Below the pieces are notes generated by a model that was not told the origin of the DNA, ran no database searches, and saw only the letters and a program-made list of their open reading frames with translations. This document shows positions 1-9,024 of a stretch of 64,000 nucleotides of DNA, piece after piece. Within the stretch, counting starts at the first letter, position 1. Every line of letters starts with the position of its first letter. This DNA comes from Corynebacterium sp. NML140438 (lineage in GTDB: Bacteria > Actinomycetota > Actinomycetes > Mycobacteriales > Mycobacteriaceae): NCBI RefSeq assembly GCF_001875725.1, contig NZ_MLCQ01000017.1, positions 310,001-374,000 of the forward strand, given 5' to 3'. The translations under genes were made by a program, and so were the position numbers.

Positions 1-670
1 CGTCGCGAATGTTGCGGGCTTGCGTCATCAACGTTTCATCGATACCCAATCGACCAGCGGTATCGATGATGACCACGTCGTGCTTGTTCTGCTTCGCGTG
101 CTCAATACCTGCCTGCGCAACAGCGACTGGGTCGCCGTGGGAAGTGCCCATCTCGTGCTCAAACGAATCGATGGAGGTGCCGGGGTCGGGCGCGAACGTC
201 GCTACCTCGGCGCGCTTACCGACGATCTGGAGCTGCTGCACCGCGCCCGGACGCTGAAGGTCACACGCCACCAGCAACGGGGTGTGCCCCTGCTTCGCCA
301 AGTGGCGGGAGAGCTTACCTGCAAGGGTGGTCTTACCGGCGCCCTGCAGACCTGCCAGCATAATGACAGTCGGCGGGGTCTTCGCGAAGTTGAGGCGCCG
401 CGTCTCCCCACCCAAAATGGCGGTGAGTTCCTGGTCGACAATCTTGACTACTTGCTGCGCCGGGTTGAGTGCCTCTGAAACATCCGAGCCTAAAGCGCGC
501 TCTTTTACGCGCTTAATGAAGGCGCGTACGACGGTCAGCGAGACGTCGGCCTCCAGCAGCGCGATCCGAATCTCACGTGCTGTGGCATTAATGTCAGCCT
601 CAGTGAGCTTGCCCTTGCCGCGCAAACCTCCAAGCGCTGATTGTAAGCGGTCAGACAGTGACTCGAACAC
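1..670 (-). CDS. ffh: Signal recognition particle GTPase Ffh, N-terminal part (cut by window edge)
   Basis: This is the first 223 codons of the SRP54 protein, which binds signal sequences on ribosomes together with 4.5S RNA and hands them to FtsY at the membrane. The N-domain helices are followed by the GTPase P-loop GLQGAGKTT (coded near 325-345) and the DTAGRL G3 motif (near 65-80). The M domain lies beyond position 1. I chose the GTG at 668-670 because FESLSDRLQSAL follows it, as in Ffh proteins, and an AAGGGAG ribosome site lies 9 bases upstream. FtsY, its receptor, is the next gene upstream on the same strand, 91 bases away. The protein is incomplete only because the window ends. Confidence 0.95.
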   Translation of the reverse strand, partial: MFESLSDRLQSALGGLRGKGKLTEADINATAREIRIALLEADVSLTVVRAFIKRVKERALGSDVSEALNPAQQVVKIVDQELTAILGGETRRLNFAKTPPTVIMLAGLQGAGKTTLAGKLSRHLAKQGHTPLLVACDLQRPGAVQQLQIVGKRAEVATFAPDPGTSIDSFEHEMGTSHGDPVAVAQAGIEHAKQNKHDVVIIDTAGRLGIDETLMTQARNIRD

Positions 671-761
671 AGTACGTTGCTCCCTTAATTCGTTCTTCGG
701 TATTGGGACAGAATGCACCTAGCCTAGCGCCTTTCCGCCCAACTGTTCACATCACGCCAGG

Positions 762-2231
762 CTATCCCAATAGAGCGTCCACGAAGCTCTCGACCTCAAA
801 CGGCGCAAGGTCGTCAGCTCCCTCGCCAAGACCGACAAGCTTCACCGGCACGCCAAGTTCCTCCTGTACCTGGAAGACGATGCCCCCTTTTGCAGTGCCG
901 TCAAGCTTCGTCAGCACCACACCTGTGATATCGACGACCTCGCGGAACACTCGCGCCTGCGCGATGCCGTTCTGCCCCACCGTTGCGTCCAGCACCAGGA
1001 GCACCTCGTCGACCGTGGACTTCTTTTCGACGACCCGCTTCACCTTTCCCAGCTGGTCCATCAAACCAGTCGAGGTATGCAGACGCCCAGCAGTATCGAC
1101 GAGCACGACGTCCGCGCCTTCCTGCACGCCGGTCGCCACGGCGTCGAACGCGACAGAGGCGGGGTCTGCGCCCTCTGCACCACGCACAGTAGAGGCTCCT
1201 ACTCGACGCCCCCACGTCTCGAGCTGGTCCGCCGCCGCCGCGCGGAATGTATCCGCCGCGCCGAGCACCACAGAGTGGCCCATAGCGACGAGTACGCGTG
1301 CAAGCTTGCCCGTCGTGGTGGTCTTACCCGTGCCGTTGACACCGACTACCAGGATCACAGCTGGTTTGCCTTCATTCGGCATGGCGTGGATCGAGCGATC
1401 AAGGTCTGGCTTCGCGGCCTCGACGAGGGTCTCTCGCAGCATTGCGCGCGCCTCCGCTTCCGACGCCACGCCTCGCTCGGCGATCTTTTGTCGCAGCGCG
1501 TCGGTAATACGCATGGTCAAGTCTGCGCCGATATCCGCCATGATGAGCGTGTCTTCGATTTCTTCCCATGCGTCTTCGTCGAGGTCGCCCGCAGTAAGAA
1601 TACCGAGCAGCCCTTGGCCGATTGCGTTCTGGGAGCGCGACAGGCGCCCACGCAGCTTGCCCATCCGGCCCGCGGCTGGCGCGATCGCCTCTACAGGTTC
1701 GGAGGACGCTGGCTCGCTGACTATTGCGTCCTCGGTCGGTTCGGCGCCGTCCACGAGCGCACGCTCTGCCCCACCGACGGTTACCGCCGCTGCATCGGCA
1801 GCCTCTTGTGCCTCTTCGATGTCTTGCTCTTCCACGTCCTCGTCGACCGTAGGTTCTGTAGGCGTCGGCGTCTGTGGTTCTTCCGCCGCCAGCGTCGGTT
1901 CCGGTTCCACGACCGGTTCAGACTTCTCAGCCTGTGTCTCCTCTACAACCGGCTCCGGCACAGGTGCAGGCGGTGTGGGTTCTGGAGCGGAGGGGGCGTC
2001 GACAAGCGGGACTGGCTCCTTCTCTTTCGACCCTGCTTGGGCAAAATTAAAACTGCCTTTGGCCTGGTAATTCCCCGACTTTTCCTGCTGGGTCAGCTCC
2101 TTCGGCTCCGCCGGCTTTTCGAAGGAAACTGACTTTGCTGATTTTCGTTTCTTACCAACGATTATGATGCCCGCGATGAGAATCACGAGCACCGCAATCG
2201 AGATTACGATCAATTCCGTATACGTCGTCAT
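762..2231 (-). CDS. ftsY: Signal recognition particle receptor FtsY
   Basis: FtsY docks the ribosome-SRP complex at the membrane by GTP-dependent pairing with Ffh. The 489-residue product starts with a membrane anchor (residues 7-25, then a KKRK stop-transfer patch), typical of actinobacterial FtsY. A long acidic, Pro/Glu-rich A domain follows to about residue 190. The NG domain comes next, with P-loop GVNGTGKTTTT, DTAGRLH and TKLDGTAKGG. The ATG at 2229-2231 (MTTYTEL) places the hydrophobic anchor at the extreme N-terminus. An in-frame ATG three codons upstream cannot be excluded, and further upstream starts would add non-conserved sequence. Its partner ffh lies 91 bases downstream. Confidence 0.95.
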   Translation of the reverse strand: MTTYTELIVISIAVLVILIAGIIIVGKKRKSAKSVSFEKPAEPKELTQQEKSGNYQAKGSFNFAQAGSKEKEPVPLVDAPSAPEPTPPAPVPEPVVEETQAEKSEPVVEPEPTLAAEEPQTPTPTEPTVDEDVEEQDIEEAQEAADAAAVTVGGAERALVDGAEPTEDAIVSEPASSEPVEAIAPAAGRMGKLRGRLSRSQNAIGQGLLGILTAGDLDEDAWEEIEDTLIMADIGADLTMRITDALRQKIAERGVASEAEARAMLRETLVEAAKPDLDRSIHAMPNEGKPAVILVVGVNGTGKTTTTGKLARVLVAMGHSVVLGAADTFRAAAADQLETWGRRVGASTVRGAEGADPASVAFDAVATGVQEGADVVLVDTAGRLHTSTGLMDQLGKVKRVVEKKSTVDEVLLVLDATVGQNGIAQARVFREVVDITGVVLTKLDGTAKGGIVFQVQEELGVPVKLVGLGEGADDLAPFEVESFVDALLG

Positions 2232-2309
2232 GGCTTCCATAGTGCCAAAGGTCCCCACAATCTGTAGAAAATAACCCCTTTTCCCCAGCGACATGGTTGA
2301 ATAAGGTTT

Positions 2310-2834
2310 ATGAATACTCCCCCATTTTTGCAAAACTTGCCAAAAGACGTCGCGCACTGGATCCTCCCAGTCATTACGACCGCCATCTCCTTAGCCGTCG
2401 GGCTCGGCATCATTGCCTCAAGCGGTTCTCTTGGAAGCTCGAAGGTGGACGTACCAAGCGTCGGCACTGACGCTCCGAAAGAAGCAGTACCCGCAACTGG
2501 CGAGGCTCTCGCTACCGCGCTGAATACAACGTGGGCACCAATTCCGGTACGCGACGGAGCTACCGTGACCTTCATCAAAGGCGCTCAGGGATACACGATT
2601 GGCGGAGGACCATGCAACGGATACGGAGTCGGCTTCACCATCGATGAAGCAACCGGAGCGGTCTCAACGTTTACGGTCCCAACCACAAAGAAGGCCTGCA
2701 AATCCGAAGACATAATTTGGGAGAAAACCACCAGCGACTTGCTGAAGCAGACAACTAGCTTAAAGGTGTTCGGCCAGGATAAGCTCTTCGCAGCTGGCCC
2801 TGAGGGAACTCTGGAGCTTGTCATAAAGAATTAG
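2310..2834 (+). CDS. Exported protein with META-like (HslJ-type) domain
   Basis: The 174-residue product begins with a signal-anchor-like hydrophobic stretch (about residues 17-38, ILPVITTAISLAVGLGIIA). The C-terminal part, from about residue 75, resembles a META domain: a CNGYG motif, a Gly-rich turn, then TTKKACKSE, a conserved Glu/Lys stretch and a final DKLFAAGPEGTLEL strand. META domains occur in secreted or membrane-anchored proteins, and their molecular role is mostly unknown. There is no lipobox cysteine, so anchoring would be by the N-terminal helix or the protein is released. It is divergent from ftsY (78 bases between starts) and convergent with smc. The domain call is by eye and moderate. 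Confidence 0.7.
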   Translation: MNTPPFLQNLPKDVAHWILPVITTAISLAVGLGIIASSGSLGSSKVDVPSVGTDAPKEAVPATGEALATALNTTWAPIPVRDGATVTFIKGAQGYTIGGGPCNGYGVGFTIDEATGAVSTFTVPTTKKACKSEDIIWEKTTSDLLKQTTSLKVFGQDKLFAAGPEGTLELVIKN

Positions 2835-2851
2835 CCTCACGCAACTACTTG

Positions 2852-5800
2852 TTATGCGTCCGGATCGGAGTTAGGAGCTGACCCCGCCGGGCGCATTCTT
2901 TGTGAAAGCACCCTTGTGACACCATCGCCGCGCATTGTGACGCCGTAGAGCACGTTTGCCACATTCATAGTCGGTTTCTGGTGCGTAATCACAATGAGCT
3001 GCGAGTCCTGGCGCAGCTCCTCGAGCAGCGCAATGAGTCGGCGCAAGTTCACGTCATCGAGGGCTGCTTCCACCTCGTCCAACACGTAGAAGGGGCTCGG
3101 ACGTGCGCGGAAAATCGCCACCAAGAACGCCAACGCCGTCAGGGACTTCTCCCCACCAGACAGCAGGGACAGCCTCTTGACGCGCTTGCCCGGCGGTCGT
3201 GCCTCAATCTCGATGCCGGTGAGCAGCATGTCATCCGGCTCTGTCAGGACGAGGCGCGCTTCCCCGCCCGGAAACAGCGTGTGGAACACGCGCGGAAACT
3301 CAGCTTCCACGTCATGCCATGCGTCAGTGAAGAGTTGCAGGATGTGGGCGTCGACATCCTCGATGACGTCGAGTAGGTCCTTGCGCGCCTGAATGACGTC
3401 GGCGAGTTGGGTTGAAAGGAACGTGTAGCGCTCCTCGAGTGCCTTGAACTCCTCGAGGGCCAGGGGGTTGACCTTGCCCAAGGACCGCAAATCCTTTTCA
3501 GCCTGCCGTAAGCGCTGGGTCTCAACGGCGTCGTCAAAGTCCTGCCCCGGCGTGTAATTCGCAAGCAAGTCATCGACCGAAATTCCAAGCGACTCAACGA
3601 TCTTCTGCTGAGCTTCCTCGAGACGGACCTTCGCCTGCGACCTCGCAATATCTGCAGCGTGTGCCCGGTCGCTCAGCCGATTCAACTGTTGACGAGCTGC
3701 GCTGACCTGTGCCCGCTCCTGTTGAATCTTGGCCTGCAACGTAGCTAGCGTGCGCTGCAACTCATCGCGCTGCGCAGTAGCCCGCTCCAACGCATCCTGA
3801 ACACGCGAAATCAGCGCCTCAGTGTGCTCCTTCACCGCGCCAGCAAGCAGGGCCTGGGCTCGGCGACGCGCCACTGCCGCCTCATGCCTCGCCTTCGCCT
3901 GGCGTTCGTTTTCCGCCTGGCGCCGCAGTGCACCCCCCTTCCCAGCGATCGCCTGCGCTCGCTGCTGCGTCTCACGCGCGGCGAGGACAGCCTCCAACTC
4001 GAGCGCCTTCGCCTGTGTCAAGCGCTGGGATGCCGCGTCACGTGCCTCGGGCGAGGGACTTTCCTCCGCAGGGGTCTCATCGATACGAGAGAGGCGGTCC
4101 TGGGTCTCTCGCAGCTGTTCCTGGCGCTGAGTCAGGCGTTGCTCGGCGTCCTCAAGCTGCTGCGCCGAACGAGCGCGTTCCTTCTCCGCGTTGCCCGCCT
4201 GTGCTTCCAAGCGCTGGTACTCGCGCTGCCACGACGCGACCACCGTGTCGTGCTCGCGCAGCGCTGCCTTCGCAGCCGCTACATTGACCCGCGCGTCTTC
4301 GACCGCAAGCTGGGCGCCCTCAAACGTGCCGGAGAGCTCCGATAACGCATGCTCGGCGGCGTGCAGATCGTGCTGCGCGGCTTCGACCTGCGCGCTGATC
4401 TCGACGGTCGAAGCATTCGCGATGCCTACCGACATCCAACCTTCACCGAACAGCGCCCCCTCTCGCGTTACGGCACGCAGCCTTGGGTCAGCCTTTACGA
4501 CGTCCACGCCCTCGCGCGGCGTTGCTACCACAACAACGTCGGCCAACAGGCGCGCTACCGGCCCCGCCACCGAATCATCGACCTCAAGGTGGTCAAGGAG
4601 CCAGTCGTGGTCTCCATCGGTCTTAACCCTCCACAGCGCGCCGCCAACTGCCTCAACAACGCTGGTACGTTCAGCAGCCTGCAGCTGCTCCACAACGCTG
4701 AGGTCTCGTTCACCGACGAGCGCTTCGCTGAAGCCGCCGAGCGCGGCGGCCAGCGCAGCTGCCAGTTCCGTGGGAGCTTTCACCAGCGACGCAAGCGCGT
4801 GATAACCCCCAAGCGTCTCCTCCGCGTTCTGCGTTGGCATCTGGCTTTGGAGCGTCTCAATCTTCGACTGCAGCGCAAAGACTGCTCGTTCGTGCTCACG
4901 CTGTTGCGTTTGTAGTTCCTGGAAGCGCCGTTCAGCAGAGGCAAACTCTGAGTCTGTCTGCTCGTACTCCTGCATGAGCGGATCTCGCTGTGCTTCGAGC
5001 TCAGCAATCTTCTCCGCTACTTCCTCAGCTTCGCCGCGCGCACTATGCGCCCGCTCGCTAGCAAGCGAGAGCTGCTCCTCAAGCCGGGTAGCCTCCTGCT
5101 CACCGCCAAGCACCGCCTGCTGGTGTGCTTCCTCCTGCGCGACGAGGCGCACAACGCCCTCACGGCGGTCCGCCACCGCCTGGATCTGCGCAAGGTGTTC
5201 GCGCTCCGCGTCATCGAACGCAGCCTGCAATTCCGCCACGTCTTCTCGAACGACCTCGAGGCGCCCGGCAGCCTCCTCAGCGGCTTCAACAGCAGCCTCA
5301 TACTCCTCGTCCGCTGCCGCTGCTTGCTCGAGGAGCTCCTCGGGGTCCTGCCCGTGGTATGCGGTTTGCGTGTTGAGGTTGTGCGCTCGCTCCTGGGCAA
5401 TCCGCAGCGTCGCGTTCGCCCGTTCCTCGAGCGAAGACAGCGCGAACCAGGTCTCCTGGGACTCCTGTGCGCGAGGCTGTACCTCACGCTGCTCTTCTTC
5501 GAGCTGCGCGTATTGTTCTTCGGCGTTCTCAAGCGTCGCGGTCACGGTCGCGACCTGCTCTTCGAGCAGCTCCGCACTCTCATCGCTCTGCACATATGCA
5601 GACTGCAACGTGACGACCTGGTGGCCGGCGAGGCGGAGCCGGGCGTCGCGAAGCGTGGCTTGCACCGTCGCGGCGCGCTTCGCTGCTTCTGCTTGGCGCT
5701 CCAACGGTTTGAGCTGCTTACCCAACTCATCAGTCAAGTCCTGCAGCCTATCAACGTTCCCCTGCATCGACTGCAGCTTGCGCTGCGCCTTCTCTTTACG

Positions 5801-6316
5801 ACGTCGGTGCTTCAGCACGCCGGCGGCTTCCTCAATGAACGCGCGGCGCTCTTCTGGGCGCGACTCCAGAATCTCCGACAGCTTGCCCTGCCCAACGATG
5901 ATGTGCATCTCGCGGCCGATACCGGAGTCCGACAACAGCTCCTGAATATCCATCAGGCGGGCCTTCGTCCCGTTGATCTCGTACTCGGACGCACCATCGC
6001 GGAACATGCGCCGCGTGATCGCGACCTCCGTGAAATCGACAGGAAGGTGCTTATCGCTGTTATCGAACGTGAGCGTGACCTCCGCGCGCCCCAGCGGCTT
6101 GCGGTCCCCCGCCCCGGCAAAGATGACATCCTGCATCTTCCCGCCGCGCAGATTCTTCGCGCCTTGCTCCCCCATCACCCAGGCAAGCGCGTCGACAACA
6201 TTCGATTTACCCGAGCCGTTCGGCCCGACAACAGCGCAAATGCCGGGCTCGAACTTCATCGTCGTCGACGAAGCGAAGGACTTAAAGCCCTTCAGCGTCA
6301 ACGATTTCAAATGCAT
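2852..6316 (-). CDS. smc: Chromosome segregation ATPase SMC
   Basis: SMC forms ring-shaped dimers that organise and segregate the chromosome with the ScpA/ScpB kleisin complex. The 1154-residue product has the standard order. The N-terminal ATPase half carries Walker A GPNGSGKSN near residue 35. Two long Glu/Gln/Ala-rich coiled coils flank a hinge region around residues 500-640. The C-terminal half carries the LSGGEKSL signature and a Walker B ending in FYVLDEVEAALDD. I start at the ATG at 6314-6316 (MHLKSLTLKGFKSF), as in the family. An upstream in-frame ATG would overlap acyP and add a non-conserved 13-residue tail. acyP ends 10 bases upstream, so the two are probably co-transcribed. No scpAB is present in the window. 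Confidence 0.97.
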   Translation of the reverse strand: MHLKSLTLKGFKSFASSTTMKFEPGICAVVGPNGSGKSNVVDALAWVMGEQGAKNLRGGKMQDVIFAGAGDRKPLGRAEVTLTFDNSDKHLPVDFTEVAITRRMFRDGASEYEINGTKARLMDIQELLSDSGIGREMHIIVGQGKLSEILESRPEERRAFIEEAAGVLKHRRRKEKAQRKLQSMQGNVDRLQDLTDELGKQLKPLERQAEAAKRAATVQATLRDARLRLAGHQVVTLQSAYVQSDESAELLEEQVATVTATLENAEEQYAQLEEEQREVQPRAQESQETWFALSSLEERANATLRIAQERAHNLNTQTAYHGQDPEELLEQAAAADEEYEAAVEAAEEAAGRLEVVREDVAELQAAFDDAEREHLAQIQAVADRREGVVRLVAQEEAHQQAVLGGEQEATRLEEQLSLASERAHSARGEAEEVAEKIAELEAQRDPLMQEYEQTDSEFASAERRFQELQTQQREHERAVFALQSKIETLQSQMPTQNAEETLGGYHALASLVKAPTELAAALAAALGGFSEALVGERDLSVVEQLQAAERTSVVEAVGGALWRVKTDGDHDWLLDHLEVDDSVAGPVARLLADVVVVATPREGVDVVKADPRLRAVTREGALFGEGWMSVGIANASTVEISAQVEAAQHDLHAAEHALSELSGTFEGAQLAVEDARVNVAAAKAALREHDTVVASWQREYQRLEAQAGNAEKERARSAQQLEDAEQRLTQRQEQLRETQDRLSRIDETPAEESPSPEARDAASQRLTQAKALELEAVLAARETQQRAQAIAGKGGALRRQAENERQAKARHEAAVARRRAQALLAGAVKEHTEALISRVQDALERATAQRDELQRTLATLQAKIQQERAQVSAARQQLNRLSDRAHAADIARSQAKVRLEEAQQKIVESLGISVDDLLANYTPGQDFDDAVETQRLRQAEKDLRSLGKVNPLALEEFKALEERYTFLSTQLADVIQARKDLLDVIEDVDAHILQLFTDAWHDVEAEFPRVFHTLFPGGEARLVLTEPDDMLLTGIEIEARPPGKRVKRLSLLSGGEKSLTALAFLVAIFRARPSPFYVLDEVEAALDDVNLRRLIALLEELRQDSQLIVITHQKPTMNVANVLYGVTMRGDGVTRVLSQRMRPAGSAPNSDPDA

Positions 6317-6326
6317 TGTGGTGAGT

Positions 6327-6611
6327 TTACCGTTCGTTGAAGCCTTCCGCCCCACGAGGCTCGCCGTATTGCGCGATGACCGTGTCCACGCGGCCCGGTC
6401 GCTGTTGTGACGACGGTTGCTCCTCCAGCAGCCGTCTCAGTTTCTCGACGGCCCCTTCGTCGCCTTCCGCGACTACTTCAACGCGGCCGTCGACAAGATT
6501 CTTCGCATACCCCCGCAGGCCGAGCTCCAAGGCCCGGCAGCGGGTCCACCAGCGGAACCCGACGCCTTGCACGTGACCGTGTACAAATGCGGTCATACGG
6601 ATTGTAGCCAT
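6327..6611 (-). CDS. acyP: Acylphosphatase
   Basis: This 94-residue cytoplasmic enzyme hydrolyses acyl-phosphates such as carbamoyl phosphate or 1,3-bisphosphoglycerate. The family signature is present: VHGHVQGVGFR near residues 10-20, with Arg20 as the phosphate-binding residue, and GYAKNLVDGRVEV with Asn38 as the residue orienting the attacking water. Length is normal for the family. It lies 10 bases upstream of smc, the same placement as in other Actinobacteria, and 3 bases downstream of the symporter gene, so transcription is probably shared. Confidence 0.93.
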   Translation of the reverse strand: MATIRMTAFVHGHVQGVGFRWWTRCRALELGLRGYAKNLVDGRVEVVAEGDEGAVEKLRRLLEEQPSSQQRPGRVDTVIAQYGEPRGAEGFNER

Positions 6612-6614
6612 CGG

Positions 6615-8150
6615 TTACTTCAGACCGCCCTGCTCGTTCTTTTCGCCTTCGGCGCGGGCCTCGGATGCGGTGATGCGGTCCTCCAGACTGCGGCGTGTGA
6701 CCGGGTCAGAGCCGTCCCAGAACTCAATGTTTTTCACCTCAGGCATCATGTCGCGATGGAAGACCGGGTCGATGCCGTGGACGCGCTGCTCGTTGTAGTT
6801 CTTGAGCAGCTTGATGGCGACGCCGGCGAGCGGGACGATCGCGATGATGTTGATGATGGCCATGGTGCCCGCCATTGTGTCGCCAAGCGACCAGACCAGC
6901 GGGATCGAGCCGAACGCTCCGAAGAACACGAAGACGATGACACCGCAGCGGAATACATTGAGCACCGCCTTGGAGTCCGAGAGGTACTCAATATTCGCCT
7001 GCGCAAGGTAGTAGTTACCGATCACTGACGAGAACGCCAGGAAGAAGAGGATGAACGTGATGAAGTGTGTGCCCCACGCACCCACCGTTGACGCCAACGC
7101 GGACTGCGTCAACGATGCTCCCTGGACGTCATCCAGACCGTAGCTGATCTCTGGGCCCAGCAGCACGATGAACGCGGTAATCGAGCACACGACGAGGGTG
7201 TCGAAGTACACGCCGAGCGTCTGCACCAGCCCCTGTTTCACCGGGTGCGACACCGTCGCTGTAGCCGCTGCGTTCGGAGCGGAACCCTGGCCGGCCTCGT
7301 TCGAGAACAGACCACGGCGCATGCCCCAGACGAACGCCATCCCCAGCGTCGCACCACCAACCTGTTTCAGACCCAGGGCGTGGCCGACGATCAGCGCGAT
7401 CATCCCTGGAACTTCCTGAATGTTCAGAATGACGACCAGCAGGCCAACCAGAATGTACGCAACCGCCATGAAAGGAACGATGACCTGCGTGAAGCTCGCG
7501 ATACGGGTCACACCACCGAAGATGATGGCCGAAGTCAGCGCAGCAATGACCACAGCCACAATCAGCTTCAGCGTCGTCGAGTCGGAGCCAACCGAACCGC
7601 CGACGGCCTCAACGATGGAGTTCGTCTGAATCGCGTTGTACACGAAGCCATAGGTGAACGAGAGCGCAACGGCGAAGATCACTGCGAGCGGGCGCCAGCC
7701 GAGTCCTCGCGTCATGTAGTAAGCAGGGCCACCGTGGTAGTTGCCGTTTTCGTCCTTCGTCTTCCACAGCTGTGCCAGCGTGGACTCAACGAACGCCGTA
7801 GCGCCACCGACAATCGCGATCATCCACATCCAGAAGACTGCGCCAGGCCCGCCGACCGAAATCGCGAGAGCGACACCGGCGATGTTGCCCGTGCCCACAC
7901 GAGAAGCGGCGGAGATGGTGAACGCCTTGAACGCAGAAATACCGCCGTACTCTTCATCCAAATCGCGTCCGTCGCGGTCCTTGCCCTTCGGGGTCTCCGT
8001 GACCGCCTTGAACATTTCTGGAAGCAGCCGGACCTGTACGAACAAGGTACGTAGTCCGAAATAGACACCCGCAGCAAGCAGGAGCCAGGGGACAATGTCC
8101 CAGATAATGCCGTTGAGAGTTCCGTCAATGAACTCGGTTGCTTTTTCCAT
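6615..8150 (-). CDS. Alanine/glycine:sodium symporter (AgcS family)
   Basis: This 511-residue integral membrane protein imports small neutral amino acids with sodium. About ten hydrophobic segments are visible. The family motifs are clear: SRVGTGNIAGVA near residue 84, GGPAYYMTRGLG near 140 and NEAGQGSAPNAAATA near 290. The ATG start at 8148-8150 has no Shine-Dalgarno sequence. Instead a TAGGAT hexamer ends 7 bases before it, which predicts a leaderless mRNA. The exact substrate (alanine, glycine or another small amino acid) cannot be told from sequence. acyP and smc follow closely downstream on the same strand. Confidence 0.92.
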   Translation of the reverse strand: MEKATEFIDGTLNGIIWDIVPWLLLAAGVYFGLRTLFVQVRLLPEMFKAVTETPKGKDRDGRDLDEEYGGISAFKAFTISAASRVGTGNIAGVALAISVGGPGAVFWMWMIAIVGGATAFVESTLAQLWKTKDENGNYHGGPAYYMTRGLGWRPLAVIFAVALSFTYGFVYNAIQTNSIVEAVGGSVGSDSTTLKLIVAVVIAALTSAIIFGGVTRIASFTQVIVPFMAVAYILVGLLVVILNIQEVPGMIALIVGHALGLKQVGGATLGMAFVWGMRRGLFSNEAGQGSAPNAAATATVSHPVKQGLVQTLGVYFDTLVVCSITAFIVLLGPEISYGLDDVQGASLTQSALASTVGAWGTHFITFILFFLAFSSVIGNYYLAQANIEYLSDSKAVLNVFRCGVIVFVFFGAFGSIPLVWSLGDTMAGTMAIINIIAIVPLAGVAIKLLKNYNEQRVHGIDPVFHRDMMPEVKNIEFWDGSDPVTRRSLEDRITASEARAEGEKNEQGGLK

Positions 8151-8157
8151 GCGGAGA

Positions 8158-8163
8158 ATCCTA
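8158..8163 (-). promoter_or_regulatory. Predicted -10 element of the AgcS symporter gene
   Basis: TAGGAT on the minus strand, with 7 bases to the ATG. The spacing puts the transcription start at or next to the start codon, so the mRNA is predicted to be leaderless. No clear -35 box is seen. Confidence 0.55.
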
Positions 8164-8190
8164 GTCGCTATGACAGGATTATTCGCGATT

Positions 8191-9021
8191 TTACGTAGGA
8201 TTCTGGCATGTTGGGCAGTAGTAACTCGACCGCTGGTTCACGACCGTCTTCGCGATAGCGTCCCCACAACGGGCACAAGGTTCCCCCGCGCGCCCGTAGG
8301 CATTCAATGAGCGAGCAAAGTACCCCGATGCACCGTTCACGTTCACGTTCACGTAAAGGGAGTCGAAGCTCGTTCCTCCTTGGGCGAGCGCGCGCTCCAT
8401 GACGGCACGTGATGCTTCGAGAAGATCAACCGCAGTTTCCTGACTGAGCGTATTCGCCGGCTGCCAGGGCGCGACTCGCGCGGCCCACATCGCCTCGTCA
8501 GCGTAGATGGAACCGATGCCACTGACCACGGATTGGTTCAGCAACACCGTCTTCACTGCCGATCGTTTCCGCCGCATCAACGCAGCTGTTGCCCCAACGT
8601 CGAAGTCTTCCTCGAAGGGATCCATCGCGATGTGGCGTGCGCGCTCCGGAATGCCATCGACGAGCTGACAGTATTGCCACGATCCGAACGTGCGCTGATC
8701 TACGAAGACAAGCTCAACGTCGCCCATCCTGGCGCGAATCCGCGCGTGCGGGCTATCCACGCTGCCCGGCGCGCCGACGAGCATCTGACCGCTCATCCGA
8801 AGGTGTACTAGGAGACAGGCTCCGTCGGAGAGGGTGAGCCAGAGGTATTTGCCGCGACGCCCGGTACCCGTGACTCGAAGTCCAGGCAGGATCGCTGTGA
8901 GGTCGACGGTGTTGTCCCTGACCGCTCTGGAGTGCGCAATGTCAATGCGGTCGAAGGTCCTGCCAACGATGTGCTCGTCGAGCCCTCGGCGAACGACCTC
9001 GACTTCGGGCAGTTCAGGCAT
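8191..9021 (-). CDS. mutM: Formamidopyrimidine-DNA glycosylase MutM (Fpg)
   Basis: This base-excision repair enzyme removes 8-oxoguanine and ring-opened purines and cuts the abasic strand. The 276-residue product has the catalytic N-terminus MPELPEVEVVRRGL (Pro2 nucleophile, Glu3). A helix-two-turn-helix region (VVSGIGSIYADEAMW) is followed by a C-terminal zinc finger with Cys pairs CARCGD and CPTC (about residues 245-272). The order DUF177-rnc-mutM is conserved in Actinobacteria, and rnc ends 3 bases upstream. A small VNVNVNG repeat (tandem GTTCAC units near 8336-8352) is part of the normal reading frame. Confidence 0.97.
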   Translation of the reverse strand: MPELPEVEVVRRGLDEHIVGRTFDRIDIAHSRAVRDNTVDLTAILPGLRVTGTGRRGKYLWLTLSDGACLLVHLRMSGQMLVGAPGSVDSPHARIRARMGDVELVFVDQRTFGSWQYCQLVDGIPERARHIAMDPFEEDFDVGATAALMRRKRSAVKTVLLNQSVVSGIGSIYADEAMWAARVAPWQPANTLSQETAVDLLEASRAVMERALAQGGTSFDSLYVNVNVNGASGYFARSLNAYGRAGEPCARCGDAIAKTVVNQRSSYYCPTCQNPT

Positions 9022-9024
9022 GGG

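Noticed and set aside
6317..6355. Upstream ATG for smc
   Set aside because: It adds 13 residues not seen in SMC proteins and overlaps the acyP coding end.
8336..8352. Short tandem repeat in mutM as a possible phase-variation tract
   Set aside because: Only about three units of six bases, in frame, encoding VNVN. Changes in unit number would not shift the frame.
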